Assembly: GCF_000513135.1 (NCBI RefSeq)
Contig: NZ_BAUV01000028.1
Coordinates: 1-59,671 of the forward strand
Length of the DNA stretch: 59,671 nucleotides
Direction: 5' to 3'
DNA from: Halalkalibacter akibai JCM 9157
GTDB taxonomy: Bacteria; Bacillota; Bacilli; Bacillales; Bacillaceae_D
The translations under genes were made by a program, and so were the position numbers. Below are positions 37,114 through 45,728 of this stretch, piece by piece. Position 1 is the stretch's first letter; every line of letters starts with the position of its first letter. The notes below the pieces were generated by a model, which had not been told where the DNA came from, made no database searches, and was given only the letters and a program-made list of their open reading frames with translations.

Positions 37114-37374
37114 ATGGAGTACAATGACAAAATGAAAAACAGAGTAAAACGTGTAGAAGGTCAAGTTAGAGCCATTTTTAGAATGATGGAAGAGGAGAAG
37201 GACTGTAGGGATCTTGTCGTTCAAATGTCAGCTGCAAGAAATGCGTTGGACCGAGCGATTGGTTTAGTCGTAAGCTCTAACTTAGAGCAGTGTGTCCGCG
37301 AGCAAATTGTAAAAGGCGAAGACACTGAAGCATTTATCCAAGAAGCTGTGAATTTATTAATAAAAAGTAGATAA
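37114..37374 (+). CDS. cstR: CstR, persulfide-sensing CsoR-family repressor (YrkD-like)
   Basis: An 86-residue all-helical DNA-binding repressor. Cys31 (DCRDLVVQ) and Cys60 (LEQCVRE) are exactly at the two positions used by CstR to form di- and trisulfide cross-links. The His that completes the copper site of CsoR is replaced (Asn56), so this is a sulfur rather than a copper sensor. The following genes encode sulfurtransferases and a persulfide dioxygenase. It is probably autoregulated through the dyad in its promoter. RBS GGGAGGG precedes the start. Confidence 0.92.
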   Translation: MEYNDKMKNRVKRVEGQVRAIFRMMEEEKDCRDLVVQMSAARNALDRAIGLVVSSNLEQCVREQIVKGEDTEAFIQEAVNLLIKSR

Positions 37375-37412
37375 TATAAGATGATTGACAGGGTTGAGTA
37401 ATATCCAACAAA

Positions 37413-37428
37413 ATACCCCTGTAGGTTT
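37413..37428 (+). promoter_or_regulatory. Degenerate CstR operator
   Basis: ATACCCCTGTAGGTTT matches the dyad of the other sites except for the last half-site position. It lies 38 bases after the cstR stop, downstream of a TTGACA-like box at 37384. Confidence 0.4.
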
Positions 37429-37484
37429 AAATGGATTCTGTGAGTAAATTCAAATGTTATTGATAAATTTTTTAACTCTTTATA

Positions 37485-37500
37485 ATACCTATATGGGTAT
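37485..37500 (+). promoter_or_regulatory. CstR operator upstream of the tusA remnant
   Basis: ATACCTATATGGGTAT is a near-perfect dyad of the same family as the site before cstR. It sits in an AT-rich promoter-like stretch and is followed by AAGGAGG at 37511, which now leads only into the decayed tusA remnant. Confidence 0.75.
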
Positions 37501-37526
37501 AAGTATTAAAAAGGAGGCTATCTTAA

Positions 37527-37630
37527 TTGAAGATAGATTAAGATCTTGATGTAAGATGACTATCTTGTGTCAGTTCCAATTGTAAAAAACGAGAAGAAGA
37601 TGTATTAAAGTTCTGGATAAAAAAGGCAGA
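37527..37630 (+). pseudogene. Decayed, internally deleted tusA-like gene
   Basis: After an intact RBS (AAGGAGG 37511-37517) a broken frame gives KILM, a stop, then DYLVSVPIVKNEKK. The end reads EDVLKFWIKKA. These match the start (KVLDAKGLACPMPIVRTKK) and the end (EEDGVLKFWIKKG) of the intact TusA encoded at 40809. The active-site Cys and the middle ~40 codons are gone. The relic keeps its own CstR operator. Confidence 0.7.
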
Positions 37631-37654
37631 CAACTTATTTTTTTAAGTGATATT

Positions 37655-37670
37655 ATACCTATACCGGTAT
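37655..37670 (+). promoter_or_regulatory. CstR operator before the DsrE-family gene
   Basis: ATACCTATACCGGTAT is a dyad of the CstR type, 30 bases before the DsrE-family start. A weak -35/-10 arrangement surrounds it. Confidence 0.75.
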
Positions 37671-37699
37671 TGGTTATTAATGCAAAAGGAGTGGGCAAC

Positions 37700-38179
37700 A
37701 TGACAGACAAAAAGAAAACAACGATCATCTTATTTAGTGGGGATTATGATAAAGCAATGGCAGCTTTTATTATCGCAAACGGTGCTGCTGCCTATGATCA
37801 TGAAGTAACAATCTTCTCAACATTTTGGGGACTAAACGCTTTTAGAAAAGAGCAACACGTACCAGTGAAAAAAGGTTTTTTAGAAAAACTATTTGCGAAA
37901 ATGATGCCACGAGGCGCTGATAACATGGGACTTTCCAATATGAACTTCGCCGGAATGGGACAAAAAATAATTAAGCATGTGATGAAAAAACACAATGCCA
38001 TGCCATTACCTGATTTAGTCGAAATGGCACAAGAACAAGGCGTAAAGTTAGTTGCTTGTACGATGACAATGGATCTATTAGGACTACAAAAAGAAGAATT
38101 GATTGATGGTTTAGAATATGCTGGTGTAGCCGCATATTTAGCTGATGCAGAAGAAGGAAACGTGAATCTATTTATCTAG
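37700..38179 (+). CDS. DsrE/DsrF-like family protein (YrkE-like)
   Basis: A 159-residue cytoplasmic protein of the DsrE/DsrF/TusD-like sulfur-relay fold. It begins TTIILFSGDYDKAMAAFIIANGAA, and the single conserved Cys lies in VKLVACTMTMDLLG (about residue 126). A basic middle segment, RKEQHVPVKKGFLEKLFAKMM-like, is typical of the YrkE branch. It likely receives and passes persulfide sulfur between the rhodanese and TusA proteins of this cluster. AAAGGAG at 37684 fits ATG 37700. Confidence 0.88.
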   Translation: MTDKKKTTIILFSGDYDKAMAAFIIANGAAAYDHEVTIFSTFWGLNAFRKEQHVPVKKGFLEKLFAKMMPRGADNMGLSNMNFAGMGQKIIKHVMKKHNAMPLPDLVEMAQEQGVKLVACTMTMDLLGLQKEELIDGLEYAGVAAYLADAEEGNVNLFI

Positions 38180-38203
38180 TATGTTTACCCAAGGGGGTAC
38201 AAT

Positions 38204-38567
38204 ATGGACGTAATCATTAATGTTATAGTTGTTGGGTTAGTAGCATTCTTTTTAATTAATTAAGTTCACGCCTACTAAAGGTGTAAATCAAATTTCAACG
38301 AATGACCTTAAAAATGAGCTAACGAGAAAAGACGTTCAATTTATTGATGTAAGGACACCAGGTGAGTTTTCTAGAAACAAAATTAACACGTTTAAAAATA
38401 TTCCTCTTCATGAACTTTCTCAAAAAGCAAGCCGGTTATAAAAAGAGAAAGAAGTTGTAGTCATTTGTCAGAGTGGTATGTGCAGCAATAAGGCAACAAA
38501 ATTTTTGAAAAAAATAGGTTTCCAAAAAATCACAAATGTAAAAGGCAGTATGAGCGCTAGGAACTAA
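38204..38567 (+). pseudogene. Membrane-anchored rhodanese, decayed
   Basis: The frame opens with a hydrophobic segment (DVIINVIVVGLVAFFLIN), as in YrkG/YqhL-like anchored rhodaneses, then stops. In another frame it continues KFTPTKGVNQIST, then VQFIDVRTPGEFSR, the rhodanese start. A second stop falls after ASRL. The catalytic loop CQSGMCSNKA remains, but the conserved final GGMSAW is degraded to GSMSARN. One frameshift plus one nonsense codon and motif loss point to real decay rather than a reading error. Confidence 0.75.
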
Positions 38568-38586
38568 TGTTAGGAGGAGATCAGTT

Positions 38587-38871
38587 ATGAAAGAAATCAC
38601 ACCAAAAGAAGTAGAACGTCTAGTTAACCCCAATATTATTGATGTTCGTGAAACGGGTGAGGTAGCGGCAGGACATATTCCTGGGAGTTCAAACATACCG
38701 CTTGGATTACTAGAATTTCGACTAAATGAACTAGACAAAACGAAAGAATATATTATTGTTTGTCGCTCTGGTGCTAGAAGTGGAAGAGCCACTGAGTTTC
38801 TTTCAAGTCATGGGTTTCATGCTACCAATATGGTTGGAGGTATGACGAACTGGGAAGGTAAAATTCAGTAA
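38587..38871 (+). CDS. Single-domain rhodanese
   Basis: A 94-residue cytoplasmic sulfurtransferase. The domain starts IIDVRETGEVAAGHIPGSSNIPLG, and the catalytic loop is CRSGARSG with Cys61 as the persulfide-carrying residue. It ends with the usual GGMTNWEG. It moves sulfane sulfur from low-molecular persulfides. RBS TAGGAGGA lies just upstream, and a CstR operator follows in the next gap. It may functionally cover the decayed rhodanese before it. Confidence 0.93.
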   Translation: MKEITPKEVERLVNPNIIDVRETGEVAAGHIPGSSNIPLGLLEFRLNELDKTKEYIIVCRSGARSGRATEFLSSHGFHATNMVGGMTNWEGKIQ

Positions 38872-38889
38872 ATTTTTTTGAAGATATTT

Positions 38890-38905
38890 ATACCTGTATA
38901 GGTAT
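38890..38905 (+). promoter_or_regulatory. CstR operator before the TusA-rhodanese gene
   Basis: ATACCTGTATAGGTAT, a near-perfect dyad of the CstR family, lies 22 bases before ATG 38927 and overlaps the region between the rhodanese stop and the RBS. Confidence 0.8.
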
Positions 38906-38926
38906 TGATTCTAAGGAGGATTATTT

Positions 38927-39502
38927 ATGGAAACTATTAAATTTGATCAACTAGTAGATGCAAAAGGGTTAGCATGTCCAATGCCAATTGTTCGTACAAA
39001 AAAAGCGATGAATGAGCTCGAACCAGGAAAAGTATTAGAAATTCAAGCAACAGATAAAGGATCAACTGCTGATATTAAAGCTTGGGCAAAGAGCACTGGA
39101 CATCAATATTTAGGAACGGTTGAAGAGGGCGATGTGTTAAAACATTATCTTCGTAAGGCGACTGGGGAAGAGAAAGAAGAGAAGCTACACCCACATGTTG
39201 TAAACAACGAGGAACTTCAAGCGAAATTAGCCAACAATGAAGATATTCTAGTGTTAGATGTACGTGAAACAGCTGAATATGCTTTCCATCATATTTCTGG
39301 TGCGAAATCGATTCCGCTTGGTGAGCTAGAGAGTCGTTTAAATGAGGTAAGCTCAGATAAGGAAATCTATGTTGTATGTCGCACTGGAAGCCGAAGTGAT
39401 TTAGCGGCACAAAAGTTAACAGAAGCAGGATTTAATAAAGTAATTAATGTCGTACCTGGAATGTGTGAATGGAGTCATCCAACAGACATTCTTAGTAAAT
39501 AG
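38927..39502 (+). CDS. TusA-rhodanese fusion sulfurtransferase (YrkF-like, CstA-related)
   Basis: A 191-residue two-domain protein. Residues 1-75 are TusA-like with the catalytic Cys in AKGLACPMPIVRTKKAM. Residues 90-191 are a rhodanese domain with LVLDVRETAEYAFHHISGA and the loop CRTGSRSD. The same arrangement is seen in B. subtilis YrkF and in part of Staphylococcus CstA. It shuttles sulfane sulfur between protein persulfides. RBS AAGGAGG is good, and a CstR operator lies in front. Confidence 0.93.
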   Translation: METIKFDQLVDAKGLACPMPIVRTKKAMNELEPGKVLEIQATDKGSTADIKAWAKSTGHQYLGTVEEGDVLKHYLRKATGEEKEEKLHPHVVNNEELQAKLANNEDILVLDVRETAEYAFHHISGAKSIPLGELESRLNEVSSDKEIYVVCRTGSRSDLAAQKLTEAGFNKVINVVPGMCEWSHPTDILSK

Positions 39503-39619
39503 TAATAACTATCAGATTACTTCTAATCGTTATCGTAGTGATGTTAAAAAACTTTTTAACTGATAGGATGTATTTTGCAGATGTATTACCGTTTAAATTA
39601 AATTTTTTTAAACTAAACG

Positions 39620-39635
39620 ATACTATAGGGGGTAT
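39620..39635 (+). promoter_or_regulatory. Degenerate CstR operator before the persulfide dioxygenase
   Basis: ATACTATAGGGGGTAT keeps both ATAC/GTAT ends but has an asymmetric centre that also serves as the ribosome binding site. The weaker match suggests lower affinity or chance. Confidence 0.4.
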
Positions 39636-39639
39636 TTAG

Positions 39640-40767
39640 ATGTCAGTAAAAGCGATGAATTCAAAAGAAGTAGCAAGAAAAGTAATTGAAAAGAAAGAGC
39701 TATTCATTCTAGATGTTCGTATTGAAGGGGATTTCGCTGATTGGAAGATTGAAGGAGTGAACTTTGATTACTTTAATATTCCTTATTTTGAACTATTGGA
39801 TGGCGTAGATGAAATTATGGATAAAATCCCAGCAGATAAAGAAGTGTTAGTTGTTTGTGCGAAAGAAGGTTCCTCGATGATGGTAGCTGAGATGCTTTCT
39901 GATAAAGGGTTAGATGTAGCGTATTTAGAGGGCGGTATGAAGGCTTGGAGTGAGTACCTAGAACCTGTAAAAATAGGTGAGTTGAAAGACGGTGGTGAGT
40001 TGTTTCAATTTGTTCGTCTAGGGAAAGGCTGTCTATCTTATATGGTTGTTTCCAATGGAGAAGCTGCGATTATTGATGCAACACGTATGGCAGATGTGTT
40101 TGTGAATTTCGCAAAAGAAGTCGGTGTGAACATTAAACACGTATTTGACACACACTTGCATGCTGACCACATCTCAGGTGGAAGAAAAATTGCCGAAGTA
40201 ACTGGTGCAACATACTGGTTACCTCCAAAAGATGCAGGTGAAGTAGTGTTTGAATACGCAGCACTTGAAGGTGGAAATGACGTGCAAATCGGGAACTCAA
40301 CGATCAACATCCATGCTCTATACTCACCTGGTCACACAATTGGTTCGACTTCATTTGTTATCGATGAAAAATACCTATTATCCGGAGATATTCTTTTTAT
40401 TGATTCCATTGGAAGACCTGACCTAGCAGGACTCGCTGAAGATTGGGTAGGAGATTTACGTGAGTCACTTTATAAGCGTTATAGAGAACTTTCAGAAGAG
40501 TTAATTGTTTTACCGGCTCACTTTATGATCATTGAAGAGTTAAATGCAGATGGTAGTGTTGCCGAGAAATTAGGCAAACTATTCGCCGAAAATCATGGAC
40601 TTAATATTGAAGATGAAAAAGAGTTTAGATCACTAGTGACGGAGAACCTACCACCACAACCAAACTCGTATCAAGAAATTCGTGAAACAAATATGGGAAA
40701 AATCACTCCAGATGAAGAAAAACAACGTGAAATGGAAATTGGACCAAACCGTTGTGCGGTTAGATAA
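39640..40767 (+). CDS. Rhodanese-persulfide dioxygenase fusion (YrkH-like, CstB-related)
   Basis: A 375-residue cytoplasmic enzyme that oxidises persulfide sulfur to sulfite or thiosulfate. Residues 1-115 are rhodanese, with [13 protein letters not shown] and the loop [10 protein letters not shown]. Residues 120-360 are a metallo-beta-lactamase dioxygenase with THLHADH (Fe ligands), [15 protein letters not shown] and LPAHF. The domain order, rhodanese first, is the reverse of classical persulfide dioxygenase-rhodanese proteins such as CstB. It matches B. subtilis YrkH. It carries a basic C-terminal tail with one Cys. Confidence 0.92.
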   Translation: MSVKAMNSKEVARKVIEKKELFILDVRIEGDFADWKIEGVNFDYFNIPYFELLDGVDEIMDKIPADKEVLVVCAKEGSSMMVAEMLSDKGLDVAYLEGGMKAWSEYLEPVKIGELKDGGELFQFVRLGKGCLSYMVVSNGEAAIIDATRMADVFVNFAKEVGVNIKHVFDTHLHADHISGGRKIAEVTGATYWLPPKDAGEVVFEYAALEGGNDVQIGNSTINIHALYSPGHTIGSTSFVIDEKYLLSGDILFIDSIGRPDLAGLAEDWVGDLRESLYKRYRELSEELIVLPAHFMIIEELNADGSVAEKLGKLFAENHGLNIEDEKEFRSLVTENLPPQPNSYQEIRETNMGKITPDEEKQREMEIGPNRCAVR

Positions 40768-40808
40768 CTAGTATAAAAAAATATAACAAAATTCTTGGAG
40801 GTTTCATT

Positions 40809-41036
40809 ATGAATTCAAATAAAGTATTAGACGCCAAAGGATTAGCTTGCCCAATGCCAATCGTTCGTACGAAGAAAGCAATGACTGAACTTGAGTCAGG
40901 ACAAATATTAGAAATTCATGCGACTGATAAAGGAGCAAAAAATGACCTAGCAGCATGGGCGAAGTCTGGTGGTCATGAGCTACTAACAGATACGGAAGAG
41001 GATGGTGTATTAAAGTTCTGGATTAAAAAAGGCTAA
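40809..41036 (+). CDS. TusA-family sulfur carrier (YrkI-like)
   Basis: A 75-residue sulfur carrier with the TusA signature DAKGLACPMPIVRTKKAM; the Cys at residue 14 carries the persulfide. It is very similar to the N-terminal domain of the fusion at 38927, so one probably arose from the other. It matches YrkI in gene order. RBS TTGGAGG precedes it, and a strong terminator follows. Confidence 0.93.
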   Translation: MNSNKVLDAKGLACPMPIVRTKKAMTELESGQILEIHATDKGAKNDLAAWAKSGGHELLTDTEEDGVLKFWIKKG

Positions 41037-41045
41037 ATTTAAAAG

Positions 41046-41076
41046 AAAAGGGAACCAGGTTGGTTCCCTTTTCCGT
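41046..41076 (+). terminator. Intrinsic terminator after tusA
   Basis: AAAAGGGAACC (41046-41056) pairs perfectly with GGTTCCCTTTT (41062-41072) around AGGTT. The T run of the second arm completes it. The TauE gene 20 bases on must rely on readthrough or its own start. Confidence 0.85.
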
Positions 41077-41092
41077 TCGAAGGAGGTAGGTT

Positions 41093-41871
41093 ATGATGGA
41101 TTTTGCTTTTATTATTACAATCTTTTTAATTGGTTTCATAGGTTCGTATATTTCAGGTATGTTAGGGATTGGTGGATCAATCATAAAATATCCGATGTTA
41201 CTATATATTCCACCCTTGTTTGGTTTAGCAGCCTTTAGTGCGCATGAAGTTACAGGGATTAGTGCGATTCAAGTGTTTTTTGCAACCATTGGTGGAGTGT
41301 GGGCTTATCGTAAAGGTGGATACTTAAATCAGGCGTTAATTATTTATATGGGATCAGCGATTCTAATTGGTAGTTTTATTGGGGGGTACGGATCAAAACT
41401 GATGTCAGAAGATGGAATTAACCTTATATACGGAATTTTAGCGTTTTTTGCAGCAGTCATGATGTTTATCCTAAAAAGGGAATTGATGATGTGCCACTTG
41501 ATCAAGTGATATTTAATAAGTGGTTAGCAGCAAGCTTTGCTTTAATTGTCGGGATTGGAGCAGGAATTGTTGGTGCAGCTGGGGCGTTCTTATTGGTCCC
41601 AATTATGCTCGTTGTATTAAAGATTCCAACCCGTATGACTATTGCTTCCTCATTAGCTATTACATTCATCTCATCCATTGGAGCAACGGTAGGAAAGATT
41701 ACGACTGGACAAATTGATTATTTTCCTGCATTTATTATGATTATGGCGAGTCTTATTGCCTCTCCACTAGGTGCAATGGCAGGAAAGAAGATGAATACAA
41801 AGATTTTGCAAGTGATATTAGCTGTATTGATTGCTGCAACAACGTTGAAAATTTGGATAGACATCTTATAA
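41093..41871 (+). pseudogene. TauE/SafE-family sulfite exporter (YrkJ-like), one frameshift
   Basis: A membrane exporter of about 260 residues that would remove sulfite made by the persulfide dioxygenase. The first half, with [17 protein letters not shown], runs in one frame to about 41470, where it degenerates. The second half, [16 protein letters not shown] to the end with the mirrored GIVGAAGAFLLVPIML, needs one extra C in the CC at 41470-41471 to give [13 protein letters not shown]. All other sequence is intact, so a one-base consensus error or a recent mutation is equally possible. RBS AAGGAGG is strong. Confidence 0.85.
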
Positions 41872-42176
41872 AAGAAGCGACCGCGTTATGTAGTGTTTTG
41901 TAAACTGTAAAGAAGGGGCGAGCTACCCTCGTCCTGTTTCCCTATTTAAATTATTCACTGCACTTGTTAATGGCGAGTCTGTGAATGCTCTTAAATTTTT
42001 AAAAAGCCCTCACCGAATTTGGGGATCCAACAGATACTTTAAAGAGAATTGATTTTTTCATTTATAAATCCTTCATTTGTTTATGTAATTGTTTTTTCAT
42101 TATAGCATTGTTCTAACCCTAGAAAAAATTTACATATAATTTAATTGGATTATACACCAAACGAGAGGGTGTCTAG
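41872..42176. other. Intergenic region before the catalase gene
   Basis: About 305 bases without a gene. An imperfect hairpin AGGGGCGAG/CTCGTCCT near 41912-41936 may end the sulfur operon. No clear PerR box is seen. The catalase has GAGAGGG as RBS. Confidence 0.5.
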
Positions 42177-44225
42177 ATGGATAAATCACGAGGTAACAAC
42201 AAGAATGTGGATGGAAACAGCAAAAATGAACAGCTGGATCAATATCGTGTAGAGAATACCGGAAAAAGAATTACAACAAATGAAGGGTTGAAGGTTGCCA
42301 ATAATGATGCGACCCTAAAGGCAGGAGCGCGCGGGCCAGTCTTAATGCAAGATTTTCATTTTTTTCAAAAACAAATGCATTTTGATACGGAACGAATACC
42401 TGAAAGAGTTGTACATGCCAGAGGGTTTGGAGTGCACGGTGAATTTGAGCTTTACAAGTCGATGAAGAACTATACAAAAGCTGGCTTTTTGCAAGAACCA
42501 GGATCAACGACTCCCGTATTTGTCCGATTTTCGACTGTACAAGGAGGCAAAGGATCAAAGGATACAGCCAGAGATATACGAGGGTTTGCTGTTAAGTTTT
42601 ATACCGCAGAAGGAAATTACGATTTATTAGGACTTCAGTTTCCGATCTTCGTTCTTCATGATGCGTTTAAATTTGTTGATTCACAGCACGCCCTTAAACC
42701 TGAACCACATAATGACATGCCAACTGCCTCTGCCGCTCACGATAATTTTTGGGATTTTGTAGCGAATAATCAAGAATCCGCTCATTTCGTTATGTGGGCC
42801 ATGTCAGATAGAGCACTACCGAGAAGCTGGCGGATGATGGAAGGCTTTCCGATTCATACGTTCCGATTTGAAAATGAACAAGGGAAGGCAACCTTTGTAA
42901 AGTTTCATTGGAAGCCAACACTAGGTGTCCATTCACTCTTAATGGAAGAGGCACAAATCATTGGAGGTGTGGATCCCGATTATCATAGGCGTGATATAAG
43001 AGAAGCGATTGAGCGAGGAGCTTATCCGGTTTTTGAATTAGGTGTACAGTTGCTTGATGAGAAGGACACAGATATATTTGATTTTGATTTTCTGGATCCT
43101 ACAAAATTTTGGCCCGAGGAAATAGTACCTGTAGAAAAAATTGGGAAAATGACACTTAATAGAAATGTTGATAACTTCTTTGCCGAAACAGAGCAAGTAG
43201 CATTTGATGTGACGAATCTTGTTCCTGGTATTAATTTTACCGATGATCCTATTCTACAAGGAAGAACCTTTACGTATAAGATTACGCAACAACACAGATT
43301 AGGTGGTTCTAACTACCCGGAGATACCCATTAACCAATCTCTTTGTCCATTTCATAATAACCAAAGGGACGGCTTTAAAAGACATCGCATTGATGTCGAT
43401 CAAGTTAACTATTTTCAGAATTCAATTGCAAATAATACACCTGGTCCAACTCCTCAAGAGGAAGGTGGATTTGCCCATTATCCGGATAAAGTAGAAGGGT
43501 TTAAAGTGAAAGAGATTAGTGAGTCTTTTAATGATTTCTTTTCACAAGCTAGGTTGTTTTGGAACAGCATGTCTCCTGTTGAAAAGCAACATATTATTGA
43601 AGCATTCAGCTTTGAATTGGCTAAAGTAGATCGTCCAGCTATTAGACAGCAGGTTGTTGATATGTTTGTGAATGTTGATAAAGAGATGGCCACGATTATT
43701 GCGGATAACGTTGGGGCAAATCCTCCTGCAGGGGACCATGTTCCTGTTACTGCTTCTTCACCTGCAGTAAGTCAAGCTCATACACCTCATTATGCTTTCT
43801 CCTTACGTGTAGGTGTTTTAATTGGAAATGGTTTTAAAGGTGAGGAGGTAAGAAAAGTGATAGACACTCTTCAGCAAAATGGTGTGTTCGTGGAGGTGAT
43901 AAGTGAGAAACTTGGAACGGTTACTGGAGCTGATAATTCTAAAATTAAGGTGACTAAAACCTTTCTTTCCACTCACAGCGTCCTTTTTGACTCATTTTAT
44001 GTAGTTGGTGGCAGCTCTGATAACCAATGGGAATTTGACCGATACATCACTGAATTTATTAATGATGCGTATAAACATTACAAACCAATGGGGATAGCCA
44101 CGACTGCCGCCACTTATATTGAGCCCGATAACCTAGAAGGAATAGTCTTTGCCAGAAACAATGCCACTTTCAATCAAGATTTTGTCTCTGCCATTACGAA
44201 ACGGCGTTTTTGGAATAGGAAGTAA
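42177..44225 (+). CDS. Large-subunit (clade 2, KatE-like) catalase with altered distal haem pocket
   Basis: A 682-residue haem catalase with the extra C-terminal flavodoxin-like domain of HPII/KatE (from about residue 540). The essential distal His is present at residue 80 (RVVHARGFG), VRFST follows, and the proximal region GRTFTYKITQQHRLGG keeps the haem-ligand Tyr and its Arg. The distal Asn, expected 73 residues after the His in VGNNIP, is replaced: the sequence there reads LLGLQFPIFVLHD (Leu153-Gln154). Several further pocket-side residues change. Catalase activity may be reduced or altered. B. subtilis KatE is the likely closest relative by organisation. Confidence 0.88.
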   Translation: MDKSRGNNKNVDGNSKNEQLDQYRVENTGKRITTNEGLKVANNDATLKAGARGPVLMQDFHFFQKQMHFDTERIPERVVHARGFGVHGEFELYKSMKNYTKAGFLQEPGSTTPVFVRFSTVQGGKGSKDTARDIRGFAVKFYTAEGNYDLLGLQFPIFVLHDAFKFVDSQHALKPEPHNDMPTASAAHDNFWDFVANNQESAHFVMWAMSDRALPRSWRMMEGFPIHTFRFENEQGKATFVKFHWKPTLGVHSLLMEEAQIIGGVDPDYHRRDIREAIERGAYPVFELGVQLLDEKDTDIFDFDFLDPTKFWPEEIVPVEKIGKMTLNRNVDNFFAETEQVAFDVTNLVPGINFTDDPILQGRTFTYKITQQHRLGGSNYPEIPINQSLCPFHNNQRDGFKRHRIDVDQVNYFQNSIANNTPGPTPQEEGGFAHYPDKVEGFKVKEISESFNDFFSQARLFWNSMSPVEKQHIIEAFSFELAKVDRPAIRQQVVDMFVNVDKEMATIIADNVGANPPAGDHVPVTASSPAVSQAHTPHYAFSLRVGVLIGNGFKGEEVRKVIDTLQQNGVFVEVISEKLGTVTGADNSKIKVTKTFLSTHSVLFDSFYVVGGSSDNQWEFDRYITEFINDAYKHYKPMGIATTAATYIEPDNLEGIVFARNNATFNQDFVSAITKRRFWNRK

Positions 44226-44339
44226 TGTTTAGAATTAGTGTACTTGCATGGGCTAGAAAGTCTAATACTATATAATAAGGTGATGAGTGAATTCCTCAAC
44301 CTACAAAAGCTTTTTTAGCATGTATAATAACTTCTTAAT

Positions 44340-44368
44340 GGCTATCTTTTGTGGGATAGTCTTTTTTT
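44340..44368 (+). terminator. Intrinsic terminator downstream of the catalase
   Basis: GGCTATC (44340-44346) pairs with GATAGTC (44355-44361), with one G-U pair, and is followed by seven T. The 336-base gap between the catalase and the DUF421 relic holds no gene. Confidence 0.75.
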
Positions 44369-44561
44369 GTTTGTAAAAGCTTAAGGCAATGCGCAAAGAT
44401 TTCCTGTTTGCGAACTATTATATGGGAATAAATAACTCGTTTATTTTTGTAGCTTATTCATTAGATGTTTAAAAATCGGTAATTAAGAAGAAGGTTTAAT
44501 GTATGAAGATAAAAACTCTTCTTTAATTGATGCCCGGTTATTTAACTAAATATTCTTAGAA

Positions 44562-45266
44562 ATGAAAGGGTCAGCTATTATATTAGCGAGAATTATTACG
44601 ATCTTCCCTTTATTTTTATTGATAACACAGTATATGGGCAAGCGTTCCATTGGATAAATGACTATTTTTGATTTTCTCATTATTATGACCTTAGCCAATG
44701 TGGTAGGAGCAGACATTACGGATCCAAATGTAGACCATGCCTACACTTATTTAGCTATTATAGTTATTCCACTAATACAAAGATTAACAGCACACTTGTC
44801 CATTACGAATCGGAAACTAGGGAAAAAAATAACGTTCGAGCCTACGCTAGTCATTCAAGATGGGAAGTTCTTAGTAGATAACTTAAAAAGGATAAGGTAT
44901 ACCGTTGATAACGTGTTGCAAATGTTACGACAAAAAAATATTTTTTATCTAAGTGATGTTCAAATTGCCATTATTGAAGAAAATGGGCAAATAAGTGTGT
45001 TAAAAAAAGAAAGTAATTTGGGAGTAACCATTGAGGATATAAATGTAGAAAAGAAAAGTAAAAGTTTGTCTTATCCCTTAATCGTAGAAGGGGAAATTTA
45101 TGAAGATACCTTAACTATTTAGGCTTAACCCGACAATGGTTAAGTGCTACTGAAAAGGCAGGTTCCACAAGTAAATCGCGTCTTTTTTGCTTCCATCAAT
45201 GAAAATCAAGAACTTCATGTTTCCCTAAAAAATGAACAACAACAAATGTCACCTATTTATAACTAA
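44562..45266 (+). pseudogene. DUF421 (YetF/YrbG-like) membrane protein, decayed
   Basis: The family normally has three membrane helices and a cytoplasmic domain of about 230 residues. The first 31 codons (ending QYMGKRSIG) meet TAA at 44655 where the family has Gln in GKRxIGQM. The frame then continues MTIFDFLIIMTLANVVGADITDP through LIVEGEIYEDTLTI. After 45121 a one-base loss separates LGLTRQWLS, and a second near 45170 separates NRVFFASINENQEL. With three lesions, one of them a nonsense codon, real decay is likely. A shorter product from ATG 44658 could still be made. Confidence 0.75.
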
Positions 45267-45551
45267 TTGGGGTTTACTAAATCGTTAATACAATTGGTTC
45301 AGGTGATGATGCTTTTTTTGCCTATATATAATAGCAACTGGAAGAAAGTTCGAATATCAAAAATTAAAGAAAAAGCAAGGAAAAGGAGAATTCACAAAAA
45401 CAAAATGAAAACCCTCAGGCCGCGAAGGTGTGAAAGATTTTTTTAGAGGAGCGAAGACAGAAGGATATTTATTGCTCTAGCGTCCAGTTCTACAAAAGAA
45501 TGGGTACGAGTTTAATCATTGAGGAACTAGTAGTAATCGGTGTTAATCCTC

Positions 45552-45580
45552 AGACCATTTCAAGTAAATGGTCTTTTGTT
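45552..45580 (+). terminator. Intrinsic terminator
   Basis: AGACCATTT (45552-45560) pairs perfectly with AAATGGTCT (45566-45574) around CAAGT, followed by TTTGTT. It closes whatever transcript crossed the DUF421 relic. Confidence 0.75.
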
Positions 45581-45728
45581 AATACCTTGGAAATGAGTCT
45601 AACCTAGAATAGGATAAGAAAAGTTTGTTAGTTTTAAATTATAACTAAATTAATTGGCAGTTTGTGAATAAGTAAACTTTATTCATTAAATTATTGTAGT
45701 TTATTTCCAGTTGTTATATAATTCTGAA

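Noticed and set aside
42080-42176. Possible PerR box before the catalase
   Set aside because: ATAAT and ATTAT half-sites occur, but the spacing does not match TTATAATNATTATAA.
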